Positions 21,550-31,546 of a DNA stretch of 64,000 nucleotides are shown here, piece by piece (the first letter of the stretch is position 1; each line of letters starts with the position of its first letter). The notes beneath the pieces are model-generated. The model did not search any database. It was given only the letters and a program-made list of their open reading frames with translations, and was not told where the DNA came from. The position numbers and the translations under genes were made by a program. Source of the stretch: Plasmopara viticola (taxonomy: Eukaryota; Oomycota; Peronosporomycetes; Peronosporales; Peronosporaceae); the NCBI GenBank assembly GCA_001695595.3, contig MBPM02000007.1, forward strand, positions 248,001 through 312,000, in the 5' to 3' direction.

Positions 21550-24500
21550 ATGCCCGCGTCGCCTGCCTTAAACGCGTCGTCCGTCATCACGCCGCCCAGA
21601 ACCTCGCTGCTTTACGCGCCAACGCTACACGTCAATCCGCAGCAAATGGCCAAGCCTCATCCTCAGCCTAAATCTGCACCCGACCACCGTCGCCGCCACG
21701 TGGTGGCGTGGGTCCCTGATAGCTTAGCCGAGAAGTGCTACAGCTGTCAGGCTTCGTTCTCCTTGATGCTGCGACGACACCACTGCCGACGCTGTGGCAA
21801 CGTCTTTTGTGACGCGTGTTCGTCGGCCAGGATGCCGTTGGTTCATTCCGGGTTTGTCACCCCTGTCCGCGTCTGTGCCAAGTGTTCCGTCGCGGCGAAA
21901 AAGGCCCACGCGCAAATGGTACAAGCACGACAAAAAGCACGCTATGATGAACCTCCACGACGTCATAGTGATATTGTTGACAGAGAGGGCTTGACACAAG
22001 GAGAGAGAATGTCGTATTCTACAATTGGGGAGAAGAAGTCCCGGCATATGCCAGAAAAGAGGAGACGTGGATCCGATCGACCGTTGGGGGCAAGAGCACC
22101 TCTTGATTATGATTGTACAATGATGGAAGGGGGGATCATTACCTCAAATGGACGACGGTCATTGGCTACGTCACCAGTCTTTGCACGAAAAGGCTCAAGT
22201 GACAGTTATGAACGACTCGAGAGTGAAGAGACTGAAGAGTCCAGTGGGTGCGATGAACGCTATTGGCAAACATTACCAGGCGAAGCCATTTTAGTCAAAA
22301 ACGACCACGTTCGTGCAAAAGTGCTCGACCAGATCGAAGACGTGGGTTCATTATACGTGACTAATTATCGTCTCGTGTTTTGTCCCCATTCTGATATGCT
22401 ACTTGACGGTAAGAATAAATTGAGTTACGGACAAGAGGAGGGCTGGTCATATGTCCATCCCGAGTCTTTCGTAGCGTACCGAACGATTCCACTCACGACA
22501 ATTGATCGTGTGAAACGAAAGGAAGTGGTGGAAACTGATAGTGGCGTCTTGGAAATCATTGGCAAAGATTTTCGTCGAATCCACTTTATTTTTGAAGGGT
22601 TGGTATCGAAGCAAACGTTCAGTAAGTTTGACCGGACGTACGCCCTTGTACGAATGGGCATATCTGATGGGCAAGTGGACGAGTTTGCCAAGTTTTCCCT
22701 TGAACGATTTGATCAAACGAATGAGCCTGTCGATGGTTGGCGGATTTATGACGCTGTCGAAGAGTTTCAACGAATGGGCATTTCGTCGTCAACAAATCGA
22801 TGGCGCTTAAGTTATGTGAATGAGGAGTATGAATTGTGCCCGACGTATCCATCCATCTTGGCCGTTCCCAGTTCCGTCTCGGATAGTTTACTCGCCGTGG
22901 CATCAAAATTCCGATCGAAAGGACGGATTCCAGTACTTTCCTGGCGTGATCAGCATACTGGGGCGGTGATTTGTCGCAGTAGTCAACCATTAGTTGGTTT
23001 AGGCCAAAATCAATGCGATAAGGATGTGCTCCTCATTCAGGCGATTGCAGCTGCTAATCCGTCATCTTCCAAGCTTGTTATCATTGACGCACGACCGTGG
23101 AAGAATGCAGTCGCACAAAAGGCTGTTGGCCGTGCTGGGTACGAATTGACAGAACACTATGAAACGCGGCATGCGACGTCTTCATTAGAGTATGTAGATA
23201 TGGTCGCATCAGAGCACACGGCTGCAGCAGCTGCTTCGTTTTCCGCTGGTCCTACGACTACACCTTTTGACGGGGCTTTGGATACTGGAGAGGTTCAGAT
23301 TGAGAACGATATGAATGGTTTACGTGGTAATTATGATCGTCAACGATGTTCCGAACCGAAAGCGTCGACGCTCGTTTTGACGGAATGCAAATTGATTTTT
23401 ATGGGCATTGAAAATATTCATACGATGCGTAAAAGCTACCATAAAATCATGGATCTGTGTACAACAAAACAGAATCCAGACAAGTGGCTGGATCAATTAG
23501 CGTCTACTCACTGGTTAAACCACATTTCTCGAATTCTAGACTCAGCCGTCGAGATCGTTCGTATTGTAAAGGAACAAAAGTCGAGTGTTTTGATTCACTG
23601 TAGTGACGGGTGGGACCGGACAGCTCAATTGACAGCATTGACCGAATTGTTGATTGATCCATTCTATCGTACAATCCTTGGGTTTGAACGTCTAATTGAA
23701 AAAGAGTGGTGTTCCTTTGGACATAAATTTCGAGACAGGACTTCTCACGATGCTAGCAACAGTACAAACGAAACGTCTCCAGTTTTTCTCCAGTGGATTG
23801 ACTGCGTATGGCAAGTCATGGTTCAGTTCCCTAGTGCATTTGAGTTTAACGAACGGTATCTCATCCTCATTCTCGATCATTTGTATTCGTGTCGCTTTGG
23901 TACGTTCCTGTACAATTCTCAACGGGAACGCATGGAGCAAGAATCGCTCCACCCAACGCATTCATTGTGGTCCTTTTTAAATACCGTCGAGCACACGATC
24001 GTGGTGAACCCTTTTTACAAGCCACACGATAAATTTTGGAGGAAATGGAAGGACACACGACAGGACTTTAAAAAGCCTTTGATTCAGTTGTGTAAAGACT
24101 TTTCTCGAACGCGATTCCATAAGACTTTTAACGATTGTGGTGCACCCTCGATGACGGATGAGTGTCAAAGAAATGCTTTTGGTGCATCAGATTGGTCATC
24201 GGCTTTAAGAAATAGCTCCACGGCTTGTACAAGTTCTGTCACTCTACCTGTGTCGCCAACACACTCTCAAATTGACGCGACAGAGGCAGGCGTCAATGCT
24301 GCCTTGCAATCCACGCGTGAGCAGCTATCGATTGATATGCAACGAGGTCATGTCAATAAGCACAATGCATCACTAAATGGTAATGTTTTAAAGGAAGGCG
24401 AAGGGGGCGATGACTCGACTTTGATGAAGCTTCAGCCACCGAGCTATTATAAACTAGTCCGCGATTTCGATTTCGGTATCTCATATCCTCAACCTTCAAA

Positions 24501-25155
24501 ACGCTCGACTTCTTCCGAGCCTCATTCTCGATTTTTGTATCAAGACCGAGACGCAATAAATAAAAAAGATGCTCTGGGACCGTCGACACCAAAGTCTCGA
24601 TCGTCATTGACATCGCAAGTCACGGCAGCAGCTCCGTTGTGTTTGGATATTCCATGGAGTATTCCTGATGGTGATGCAACTTTCGAAAGCGATGGAAGTA
24701 GTTGCTATAAACCTCTTGCTTCGTGCGAAGATGTGATTGTACCGTCGTGTACGGTAAAATCGCTGTCATTTTGGGCACATTATTATCTAAGGTGGGATCC
24801 GACTTGTCACTTTGATCGAGAAGCAAGTGTCGGGATTGAACTATTGCATCTTGATGTCCTCAAGCGTCTACAAGTATTGACGAGACAAGTCGAGATAATG
24901 AGAGAAGCGAGGATTATGAGAAGGGGCAAGGTGCAGACGAATTCTCGTTGTGATCAAAGCAGCGTGCCCGCACAGCGTCACACTCGAAGAAAACTATTAA
25001 AAGAAAGCACGTCATTGAAAGGAGATGCCGGCAATGACTCTACGCTTGAAGAGAAAATTGCGCTTTTGAAAGAGCAGAGGCTGCGCAGGCTTGAGGAAGT
25101 CGAAGCAAGTTATCAGGAACAACTTGTCTATCTATTGAAAGAGCTACCCTCGTGA
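21550..25155 (+). CDS. FYVE-domain myotubularin phosphoinositide 3-phosphatase
   Basis: Removes the 3-phosphate from PI3P and PI(3,5)P2 on endosomes. Intronless, 1201 residues. I start at the ATG at 21550 (GCCGCC context); an in-frame extension upstream has only a TTG. An N-terminal FYVE zinc finger (~54-115) carries WVPD, RRHHCRRCG and the spaced cysteines that bind PI3P. A PH-GRAM domain follows (~235-340: LPGEAILVKNDHV, SLYVTNYRLVFCP). The catalytic domain (~370-830) contains the CX5R signature HCSDGWDRTAQ with Cys 684 and Arg 690, and WCSFGHKF. All active-site residues are present, so it should be an active member. The C-terminus is low-complexity and ends in a coiled coil. FYVE at the N-terminus differs from animal MTMR3/4, where it is C-terminal. 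Confidence 0.95.
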   Translation: MPASPALNASSVITPPRTSLLYAPTLHVNPQQMAKPHPQPKSAPDHRRRHVVAWVPDSLAEKCYSCQASFSLMLRRHHCRRCGNVFCDACSSARMPLVHSGFVTPVRVCAKCSVAAKKAHAQMVQARQKARYDEPPRRHSDIVDREGLTQGERMSYSTIGEKKSRHMPEKRRRGSDRPLGARAPLDYDCTMMEGGIITSNGRRSLATSPVFARKGSSDSYERLESEETEESSGCDERYWQTLPGEAILVKNDHVRAKVLDQIEDVGSLYVTNYRLVFCPHSDMLLDGKNKLSYGQEEGWSYVHPESFVAYRTIPLTTIDRVKRKEVVETDSGVLEIIGKDFRRIHFIFEGLVSKQTFSKFDRTYALVRMGISDGQVDEFAKFSLERFDQTNEPVDGWRIYDAVEEFQRMGISSSTNRWRLSYVNEEYELCPTYPSILAVPSSVSDSLLAVASKFRSKGRIPVLSWRDQHTGAVICRSSQPLVGLGQNQCDKDVLLIQAIAAANPSSSKLVIIDARPWKNAVAQKAVGRAGYELTEHYETRHATSSLEYVDMVASEHTAAAAASFSAGPTTTPFDGALDTGEVQIENDMNGLRGNYDRQRCSEPKASTLVLTECKLIFMGIENIHTMRKSYHKIMDLCTTKQNPDKWLDQLASTHWLNHISRILDSAVEIVRIVKEQKSSVLIHCSDGWDRTAQLTALTELLIDPFYRTILGFERLIEKEWCSFGHKFRDRTSHDASNSTNETSPVFLQWIDCVWQVMVQFPSAFEFNERYLILILDHLYSCRFGTFLYNSQRERMEQESLHPTHSLWSFLNTVEHTIVVNPFYKPHDKFWRKWKDTRQDFKKPLIQLCKDFSRTRFHKTFNDCGAPSMTDECQRNAFGASDWSSALRNSSTACTSSVTLPVSPTHSQIDATEAGVNAALQSTREQLSIDMQRGHVNKHNASLNGNVLKEGEGGDDSTLMKLQPPSYYKLVRDFDFGISYPQPSKRSTSSEPHSRFLYQDRDAINKKDALGPSTPKSRSSLTSQVTAAAPLCLDIPWSIPDGDATFESDGSSCYKPLASCEDVIVPSCTVKSLSFWAHYYLRWDPTCHFDREASVGIELLHLDVLKRLQVLTRQVEIMREARIMRRGKVQTNSRCDQSSVPAQRHTRRKLLKESTSLKGDAGNDSTLEEKIALLKEQRLRRLEEVEASYQEQLVYLLKELPS

Positions 25156-27030
25156 TCCATAGCGACAAAATGTTGTTTAAGTGATTGTATTTACAGAAAA
25201 CGGAGCGATGTTTTTTGACGTCTTCTACACGATATCGCGAATAGACAAAATTATTTAGAAAGCGTTGTCTTTCATGCAGCTTGTAAAACACTGAGTGCAT
25301 GGACAACATTGTAGTCAGCAAGACAATCATGACGGTGCATGGAGTCAAACGTATTTCAAGTAAAAGCTGGCTTTCCACTGAGAAAACTAATTTGTATTTG
25401 TATCGCTTTGGATATTGAAGAATTGTAGTATTTTTTGATAGATAAACAAATTTCATTACACTTACATCCAGCAAGTTGCCTAGCTGCTTTGAAGTATACT
25501 AAAGTAGGCTAAAATTGCAACTTGAGGACGCAGAATACAATTATAGTATTTATTATAATTATTGAGTATCTATGGGTTTTATTAAGCAATTGTGGTAGAG
25601 ACTATATATTTTGATTTGTTTTAAATACTCTCATTATTAATCGGTGCAAATGCCAACAGGAGCATCAGGAGCCACCATTGGTTTATGGCTTTGATGTAGC
25701 GACCGATGCAGCACAAAATATTAAATGACATCAGTGAGCTTGACAGATGATTACGCGACGTGTTCCGACTGCATGGCACGACAGTGCTCTTTGTATAAGG
25801 AATAGCGTGACAAAAACATAAATTTACATGGCATGCTGATTTTTTGTGCTGAGCAATCATATGACAAGTGCCGCTTCAGTTAAGCCAAATACACTCGCCA
25901 TCTGGGCATAAGCATCAATGTTAAAACCAATGTTCTGCAAATGGGTATACGTGATCGACTTATCAAAGCGGTAATTTTAGCGTTTCGAGAGAAAGTTTGA
26001 CATACCTTTGATCGCGACCAGCACTCAAGGCCTATACTTTGAGAGTTCTTCAAAGACTTACAAACGCGTCTGCGACACGCCATCGTCTAAAACTGCATTT
26101 GTTTAGACCCCACAGGTATTGAGCTTTAGTGACAAGTTGTCCTTAGTGCAATAGAATGGACCTGCAAAATGATATTGACCACCTGCAAACAATGCTCGAA
26201 AGCATGCGCACGAGTAAGGCGAATATGGTGCAATTTGCGAGGAGGGGTTCCCTGTCAAATTTGAGAAAACAGAATAGGCTTGAATCAAGCAATACTAGAG
26301 CCATGTAATAAAGTCAGAGAAAGCGCCGATTTTGGTATACTAGATCTCGAACACTTTTTTAGTAACGTCTGTGACGCGACAAACTTTGACATCGAACTGT
26401 ACACACGCAGAGAGATGATATCAGACTTCCGGGTAGAGCTACCCAGGCCATAACGATATACTTCTATCACAATATGCTCTCGTCAAGCCATTCGTGGTTT
26501 ATACGGATTATACACTACGCACAGCGCTGCAATTGCCTCAATCTTCGTAGAAAGGCTTTGTGGCATTTCGTCTTTGCAATGGTGAACACAAGGAGAAGAA
26601 TAAGCCACGAAATCGAATTGTTGCAGCTGATTTGTTTGCGTCGCCCAAACTATTAGCTAGCTACTTGTACAGCTGTTTTCTAATGTGCAAAAGTCTTAAT
26701 CTTTGCTGCAAATTCACGAGATAAATTTGCGTAGCACCTCTAAGGCCATTAAAATTGATGAGTTAAATGATCCGGACAAGATATAATCGGTACAATTAGA
26801 TGCGCGGCTACTTCGGTTGACGATGAAAGCTGCACTGTTTTTGAGCAGTATGCCCACCACTCCTCATTAACGCAGGTTGAATTATTGTACCCCTTACGAG
26901 TTCATCTCGATTGAAAAAAAAACGTATGGCTTGACAAGCACCGTTTAGTGGTGGCCATAGTTGTTGTGATTCAGCACATACGTACGCATGTGCTAAGTGT
27001 GCCTTCATTTAAACTCTCGCTAAGTACGCA
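25156..27030. other. Gene-free stretch after the myotubularin gene
   Basis: The first 350 bp include the 3' UTR. On the minus strand at 25474-25160 one open frame contains a hydrophobic, helix-like segment (CTVMIVLLTTMLSMHSVF) and then a basic tail, but it runs antisense into the myotubularin coding end and has no clear start or stop, so I do not call it a gene. The rest holds only short unrelated frames. Confidence 0.45.
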
Positions 27031-27053
27031 CACCAGTGGCAAGCTTGCCGGTG
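27031..27053. repeat. Imperfect inverted repeat related to the one at 9064
   Basis: CACC-AGT-GGCAAGCTTGCC-GGTG contains a 12-bp perfect palindrome (GGCAAGCTTGCC) with matching outer CACC/GGTG. It resembles the stem at 9064-9087, suggesting two degraded copies of one repeat family. Confidence 0.5.
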
Positions 27054-27546
27054 CTATTTTGCTGCTAATAGCGTATTAGTGCTCGGCCTGCCAAAGCTTG
27101 GTCGACGGCAGTTTTTGTTGACCATTCGAGCAAATTATCTTACTTGGCAGTGCCACTCAGGACCAAAGTGTCAAGAAATATCTTTCGGTAACATAGCCCT
27201 TCAACGTCACCTGTCTTGAATTACTACCTTCGCTGTACGAAGTTTTTTAAGAGCAGTTTTGAAATATCTGGCAATGAACTGGACATGCCCATAGCGGATC
27301 ATCTGCAAATTGATGGTTGGAGAGAGAGAGTGAATTGCATCGTCAAAGAAGTGCATCTTGACATATAAGGCATTGCAGTAGCCTACCCTTGACTGCTAAG
27401 GCTGTTTTGAACAATGATGATAATATAATGCAACAAGCCTCACCGGTCATACATGAATATGCTAGCGCAATTTTGTGTTTTTCCATGCTACTACATAAAG
27501 CTTCTAGATCTACTGGAGACAAATTGTTTTGCGGATTGCTATAATA

Positions 27547-27716
27547 AGCTTTTCATAATGCGTAAGCAACTGGTGACTATGTGTCAAACCGTCCAGGCGC
27601 CCTAACACGCATACGCAATAGAGGGGCTAATCAGCTTTTCATAATGCGTAAGCAACTCGTGTCTATGTGTCAAAACGTCCAGGCACCCTAACACACATAC
27701 GCGATAGAGGGGCTAT
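27547..27716. repeat. 86-bp tandem duplication, two copies
   Basis: Copy 1 starts at 27547 and copy 2 at 27633, both beginning AGCTTTTCATAATGCGTAAG and ending in GAGGGGCTA. They differ at only a handful of positions. There is no coding frame across the junction. It is a recent local duplication in otherwise decayed sequence. Confidence 0.85.
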
Positions 27717-29821
27717 AGCCAAGACTGAGAGGAAATTCATTCTTGACCGAAAACAGTACATTAGAAGCTAAAAATTGATATTAAAGAGTTTGTATCATTA
27801 AATGCCAATATAATAAATGCAATTACTGCTGTCTACAAGTCTAGACTGCACCTGCGCCCATTTAACCCTATCAGGTCAACGCCGAAAGAGACTTAGCTTG
27901 AGTCGTAAATAAGTCTGAGTCAAGGCAATGCGGGGGCGCTGGCGCTATGTTAGACGCAGCCTCAGGTTTGGATGGCTGACCTATCGGTTAGGCTAGAACT
28001 TAGTCCTGTGAGTAGGAAGCAAAGTCTGGGCACGATGAACAGCAATCTCTTTTTCAATGAGCGCAAGTCCAGATTACTCTTGAAGCAATGCGGTTGCACA
28101 CTTAAGACTCGAAAAATGGCTAGACAAGGCCTAGGGAGCACTTAAACAGAGTACCATGAGCAAGTCTTGACAAAATAATCGGAGTCGCTGATATTATCTC
28201 ATGAGCTGCCTCCTAGTTGTCGGAGCTACAATTTGCCAGCCTATGAGATCGCAATCGTCATTGAGGCAACGATCATTTAGTGTGTCAAATAAAACTGGGA
28301 CATCGCTCACTCCTCTTCTTAGTAAAGTGAGAAAGCGCAGATATTACGTTGGCAGTGTTCTCGCGCGATTTCGACGCTAAAAGTAGCTTGTAAAGTAAAG
28401 TAAAGACTCTCACCATAAGGACCCTGACGTTGAGGCCTCTTTTTTACTAAACTGTTTTGACGTCTCTTGATTATGGTGGTTTGCATCGTAGATAAACTAC
28501 AATTTTCATTAGGAGTGCTAGGACACGAGCAGAGCTCATTTATAGATCTCTGGTGATCGTTGCGAAGGCGGTTCTCATAGCAATATGAAGGTGTGGCTCT
28601 TAATTCGCCAAAAATTACATTAGTGTAATCCACGACATTTCTTTAGTTGGTCAAACCCGTGTCGGCGATACCACTCCAGACAAATTGCGGCTACACTACA
28701 AATTTACGGAGTACGAGCAGGGGAGGTAGCTTTCTACCCAGACATGAAAGCTTTTTGTCCTTATGGGAGTCAGTAGTGCTTTACGAAACAAAAATCCACA
28801 GCTAAGGCTCGTATTGTCGGCATCGAGCCTTCGCTCTCAAAAGCAACCAAACTAGCTCGATAATCCACATAAAGATATTCTTGCAGAACCGAAAGCCTGG
28901 CTTTTTGAGCTCACGCTGATCGTCTGTGAAGGTCGAAGACCCAATGCCATAGCCCATAATTCTCGATGGACTATTCAGCCTGACAAGCTTGTGGCGTGAT
29001 CGTTGATTAAGAGTCATGTCGCAGCACGATTTAGACTAAGCTTATGTTATCCACATTCGTTTTGCCTATAGTCTAATAACAGTAAAGATTGAAGCTTCCG
29101 GAACTCACGCGCTAGGACTAAGCTGTCTCTATCGCGGGGTGCTGGTAGCTTTCCATTACACTATAGGGCTTTTTCGGTCAGTGGGTCTTCCAGCCCAGGA
29201 GAGTCACACTTCAAAAGTTAATGTACTTTCAAATTGTCCAGGGCAGTCACACACTCGGATGTGATTGCTCGTCCACTTTAGTGACCTATCTCTGTGTGCA
29301 CCTTTATTTTATCGATGCAAAGATTTCCTGCTCTTTCAAGCAAACATTAAAGAAATGAGTGCCTGAAAGAGCAGAAAGCGAGCACTCTCAGTCTACATAG
29401 GGGTTATACAATAGTTATTTCAGCGAAGGGACTAAGTCAAAGCGTCTAGAGCATTGCGCATTTTTCCTCTCCGCTAAAATTTAGATAAAATCCTGTCTAA
29501 GCAAAAAAGGCAACCCACAGCCAATAGACTCACTGTGTGAAAATTCATGCAACGTTGGACCTAGACCGTAGCGTTGCTTATGCCGCGTCGAAGCTCTCAT
29601 CTCGCCTAGTGACCCTGCATGGGCGAGCGGGAACGAAAAAAATCTATGGTCATTCTTAGACCACCAACCGCAACCCTGCACAGATAGACACCAAAAATCG
29701 CGCAGTGGTGCGACTGAAGCGTTAGACGTACAGTGACGGACTCAAGCAAAACAAAAGTTGCACAGGAGGTGGTCAAGTGCTACTGATTGCACACACTCAG
29801 CGAGTCTTTCAGCTGAAATTG
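27717..29821. other. Gene-free desert
   Basis: No recognisable coding region. It contains the inverted repeat at 29328-29374. Short frames at 28633-28319 and 29017-28802 (minus) have no recognisable domain. Confidence 0.45.
29328..29374. repeat. Inverted repeat, perfect 11-bp arms with 25-base loop
   Basis: CTGCTCTTTCA at 29328-29338 pairs with TGAAAGAGCAG at 29364-29374. There is no U-tract after it and no gene nearby to terminate. Could be a degraded element end or chance. Confidence 0.5.
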
Positions 29822-29894
29822 AAGCCTTTTTGTTAGAGCAAATGCATTTCTTAAGCCTTTTTGTTAAAGCAAAGGCATTTCTTAAGCCTTTTTG
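29822..29894. repeat. 31-bp direct tandem repeat, about 2.3 copies
   Basis: The unit begins AAGCCTTTTTGTTA and ends ATTTCTT. Copies lie at 29822-29852 and 29853-29883, plus an 11-bp partial copy. It lies ~170 bp beyond the 3' end of the coiled-coil gene at 30068. Confidence 0.8.
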
Positions 29895-30067
29895 GCATAA
29901 AAACTTTACTTCAAAAATTGTTCTTAACTTCGTTCGCGTAATACACCGGCAGCAAAGTAAAAACGGAAAAAAGACTGGCATTGGCCATTTTCGTTATAAC
30001 ATTGTACGCTATTTTCCCCATCAGACTTCTTATGGTATCGAGTCCAAAGTAACCAAAGATAGCCATC

Positions 30068-31321
30068 TTAATTCTTTCCTTTCTTGCCACGCTTTTGAAC
30101 TACTGGTGTTCTTTCGAATGCCTTTTTCGCACCTGAATCAGTTGAAGAAGCCTTTAAACCGTTAATGCTATCGGCTTTCTGTACAAATTTAGCCTTGATT
30201 CTGGTGCGTTCGCGAGAGCCAAAGCACAAGCCGCAGGTAAGTATGTAAAGCGTCGTGGTGAGTAGCCACCACGCCAGACGCAATGCTAGACGAACCTGAA
30301 ACAAAGCCATCGGCGCTGCCAATACGATTAAAATACCATCAATCATTTTCTGCGCATACTGTGCCACGTGTTGGTTCTGCTCCAATAGCGCAATGGCTTC
30401 AATACGCGCTTGCTTGGCACGACGCAATGCTTGTTGAGAGTACATTACGACCAGCTGTTTGGCCTTAGCACCTTCATTTTGGGCGATCGCCAGGTACTTC
30501 TTAGCATGCGGGTGCACGGTTTTGTGCACATCCACAAGTATCGGATCCAATGTGGCCGCCAAGTTTTCCTGATAAAACTTGCTAGAAGTATCCCATGCCG
30601 CATTCTTTGCCGTCTCAAAATGACCCTGCACGTGATCCAACGTATCCTTTTGCCCATCAAGCTTCTGTTGTGCAAAAGTTGCGAGATCCTCTGCCAGCAC
30701 CATCGTGTCATCATAATATGACGACAGCAGTGATGCCATGGAAAGCTCCACAGACTTGGTGTCACTGAGATCTTTTAACAGTGCCTTGTTTTTCTTCTGC
30801 ATGCTTTCATAGCTCTTTTCCAGCTGCGCAACTTTGTTAGTTTGCTTGGCCAACTCAGCCAGTACCGCTTTCAGTTCTGCATTTGTTTCAGCAGCTTCAG
30901 CTTTCTCCTTGGCAAGAGAAACCTCTAGCTCCTTAATGTCACTGTCGTAAGAGGCAGCACGCTTAGACTCGCTGTTAAGTTTCTCTAGCGTACTCTCAAG
31001 CTCCGCCTTGGCCATCTTTACGGCATCTTTCTCGCTTTTTACATCTTTTTGAAGACCAGCAATCTCTGTCTGAAGCTTGGCAGCTACTATCTCATGCTCC
31101 TGAGCCACATTGGCCAGCAATTGAGTTTTCTCCTTGTCCCGGGAATCTACTTGACGCTGCAGTTCCTCATTTGACCGCTTGAGATCTTTAATCTCCGTCT
31201 TTAACGAAATTACGACGGATGGAGCAATGCACGCTGCATCTTTATTGTCTGCGAAGGCAACATCAGCGCTTACGGAAACGGCCAGAACCACACCTAGCAG
31301 TGTCCAACGAGTTACACGCAT
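30068..31321 (-). CDS. Secretory-pathway coiled-coil membrane protein, function unknown
   Basis: 417 residues from the ATG at 31321. The start is chosen because MRVTRWTLLGVVLAVSVSADVAFA is a good signal peptide (basic n-region, hydrophobic core, AxA-type cleavage) and because an initiator match (CTCAATTC) lies 34 bp upstream. An in-frame ATG at 31420 would bury the signal. After the signal the protein is a long Lys/Glu/Ala/Leu coiled coil (~residues 30-200), then helical segments with alternating charge. A hydrophobic region of ~40 residues near the C-terminus (ILIVLAAPMALFQV, then WWLLTTTLYILTCGL) forms one or two membrane segments. The tail is basic (KRGKKGKN) but does not match a KKxx ER signal. 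Topology suggests a lumenal or extracellular coiled coil anchored at its C-terminus. I know no family function. Intronless. Confidence 0.82.
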   Translation of the reverse strand: MRVTRWTLLGVVLAVSVSADVAFADNKDAACIAPSVVISLKTEIKDLKRSNEELQRQVDSRDKEKTQLLANVAQEHEIVAAKLQTEIAGLQKDVKSEKDAVKMAKAELESTLEKLNSESKRAASYDSDIKELEVSLAKEKAEAAETNAELKAVLAELAKQTNKVAQLEKSYESMQKKNKALLKDLSDTKSVELSMASLLSSYYDDTMVLAEDLATFAQQKLDGQKDTLDHVQGHFETAKNAAWDTSSKFYQENLAATLDPILVDVHKTVHPHAKKYLAIAQNEGAKAKQLVVMYSQQALRRAKQARIEAIALLEQNQHVAQYAQKMIDGILIVLAAPMALFQVRLALRLAWWLLTTTLYILTCGLCFGSRERTRIKAKFVQKADSINGLKASSTDSGAKKAFERTPVVQKRGKKGKN

Positions 31322-31354
31322 GATCCACGGGAGAGTCGTTGCTGGAGAACTGAC

Positions 31355-31362
31355 GAATTGAG
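31355..31362 (-). promoter_or_regulatory. Initiator-like element of the coiled-coil gene
   Basis: Read on the minus strand, CTCAATTC matches the oomycete initiator consensus and lies 34-41 bp before the ATG at 31321. It falls inside the alternative longer reading frame, so if used it excludes the ATG at 31420. Confidence 0.45.
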
Positions 31363-31546
31363 ATGTGCCCCGCTTTGAGTCGTTACGTTGAGCATACAAA
31401 AAGAAAATACGGTGTATCATTGGCGAAAGAAAAGAAAGTGTTTTAGCCTATCGGAAATTACACTGGCGACTCAAAAGTTGCTTGCAGATGAATTCGTCCA
31501 TTTTGTCAGACAAAGTGGCTAGGTTGATCGACTAAATCCGGACGAA

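Noticed and set aside
25160..25474. A minus-strand frame with a hydrophobic segment, possibly a small membrane protein.
   Set aside because: It extends antisense into the myotubularin coding end and lacks a defensible start, stop or splice structure.
27547..29894. Considered a CRISPR array or satellite because of clustered direct repeats.
   Set aside because: Only two or three adjacent copies without spacers, and the genome is eukaryotic; simple tandem duplications.
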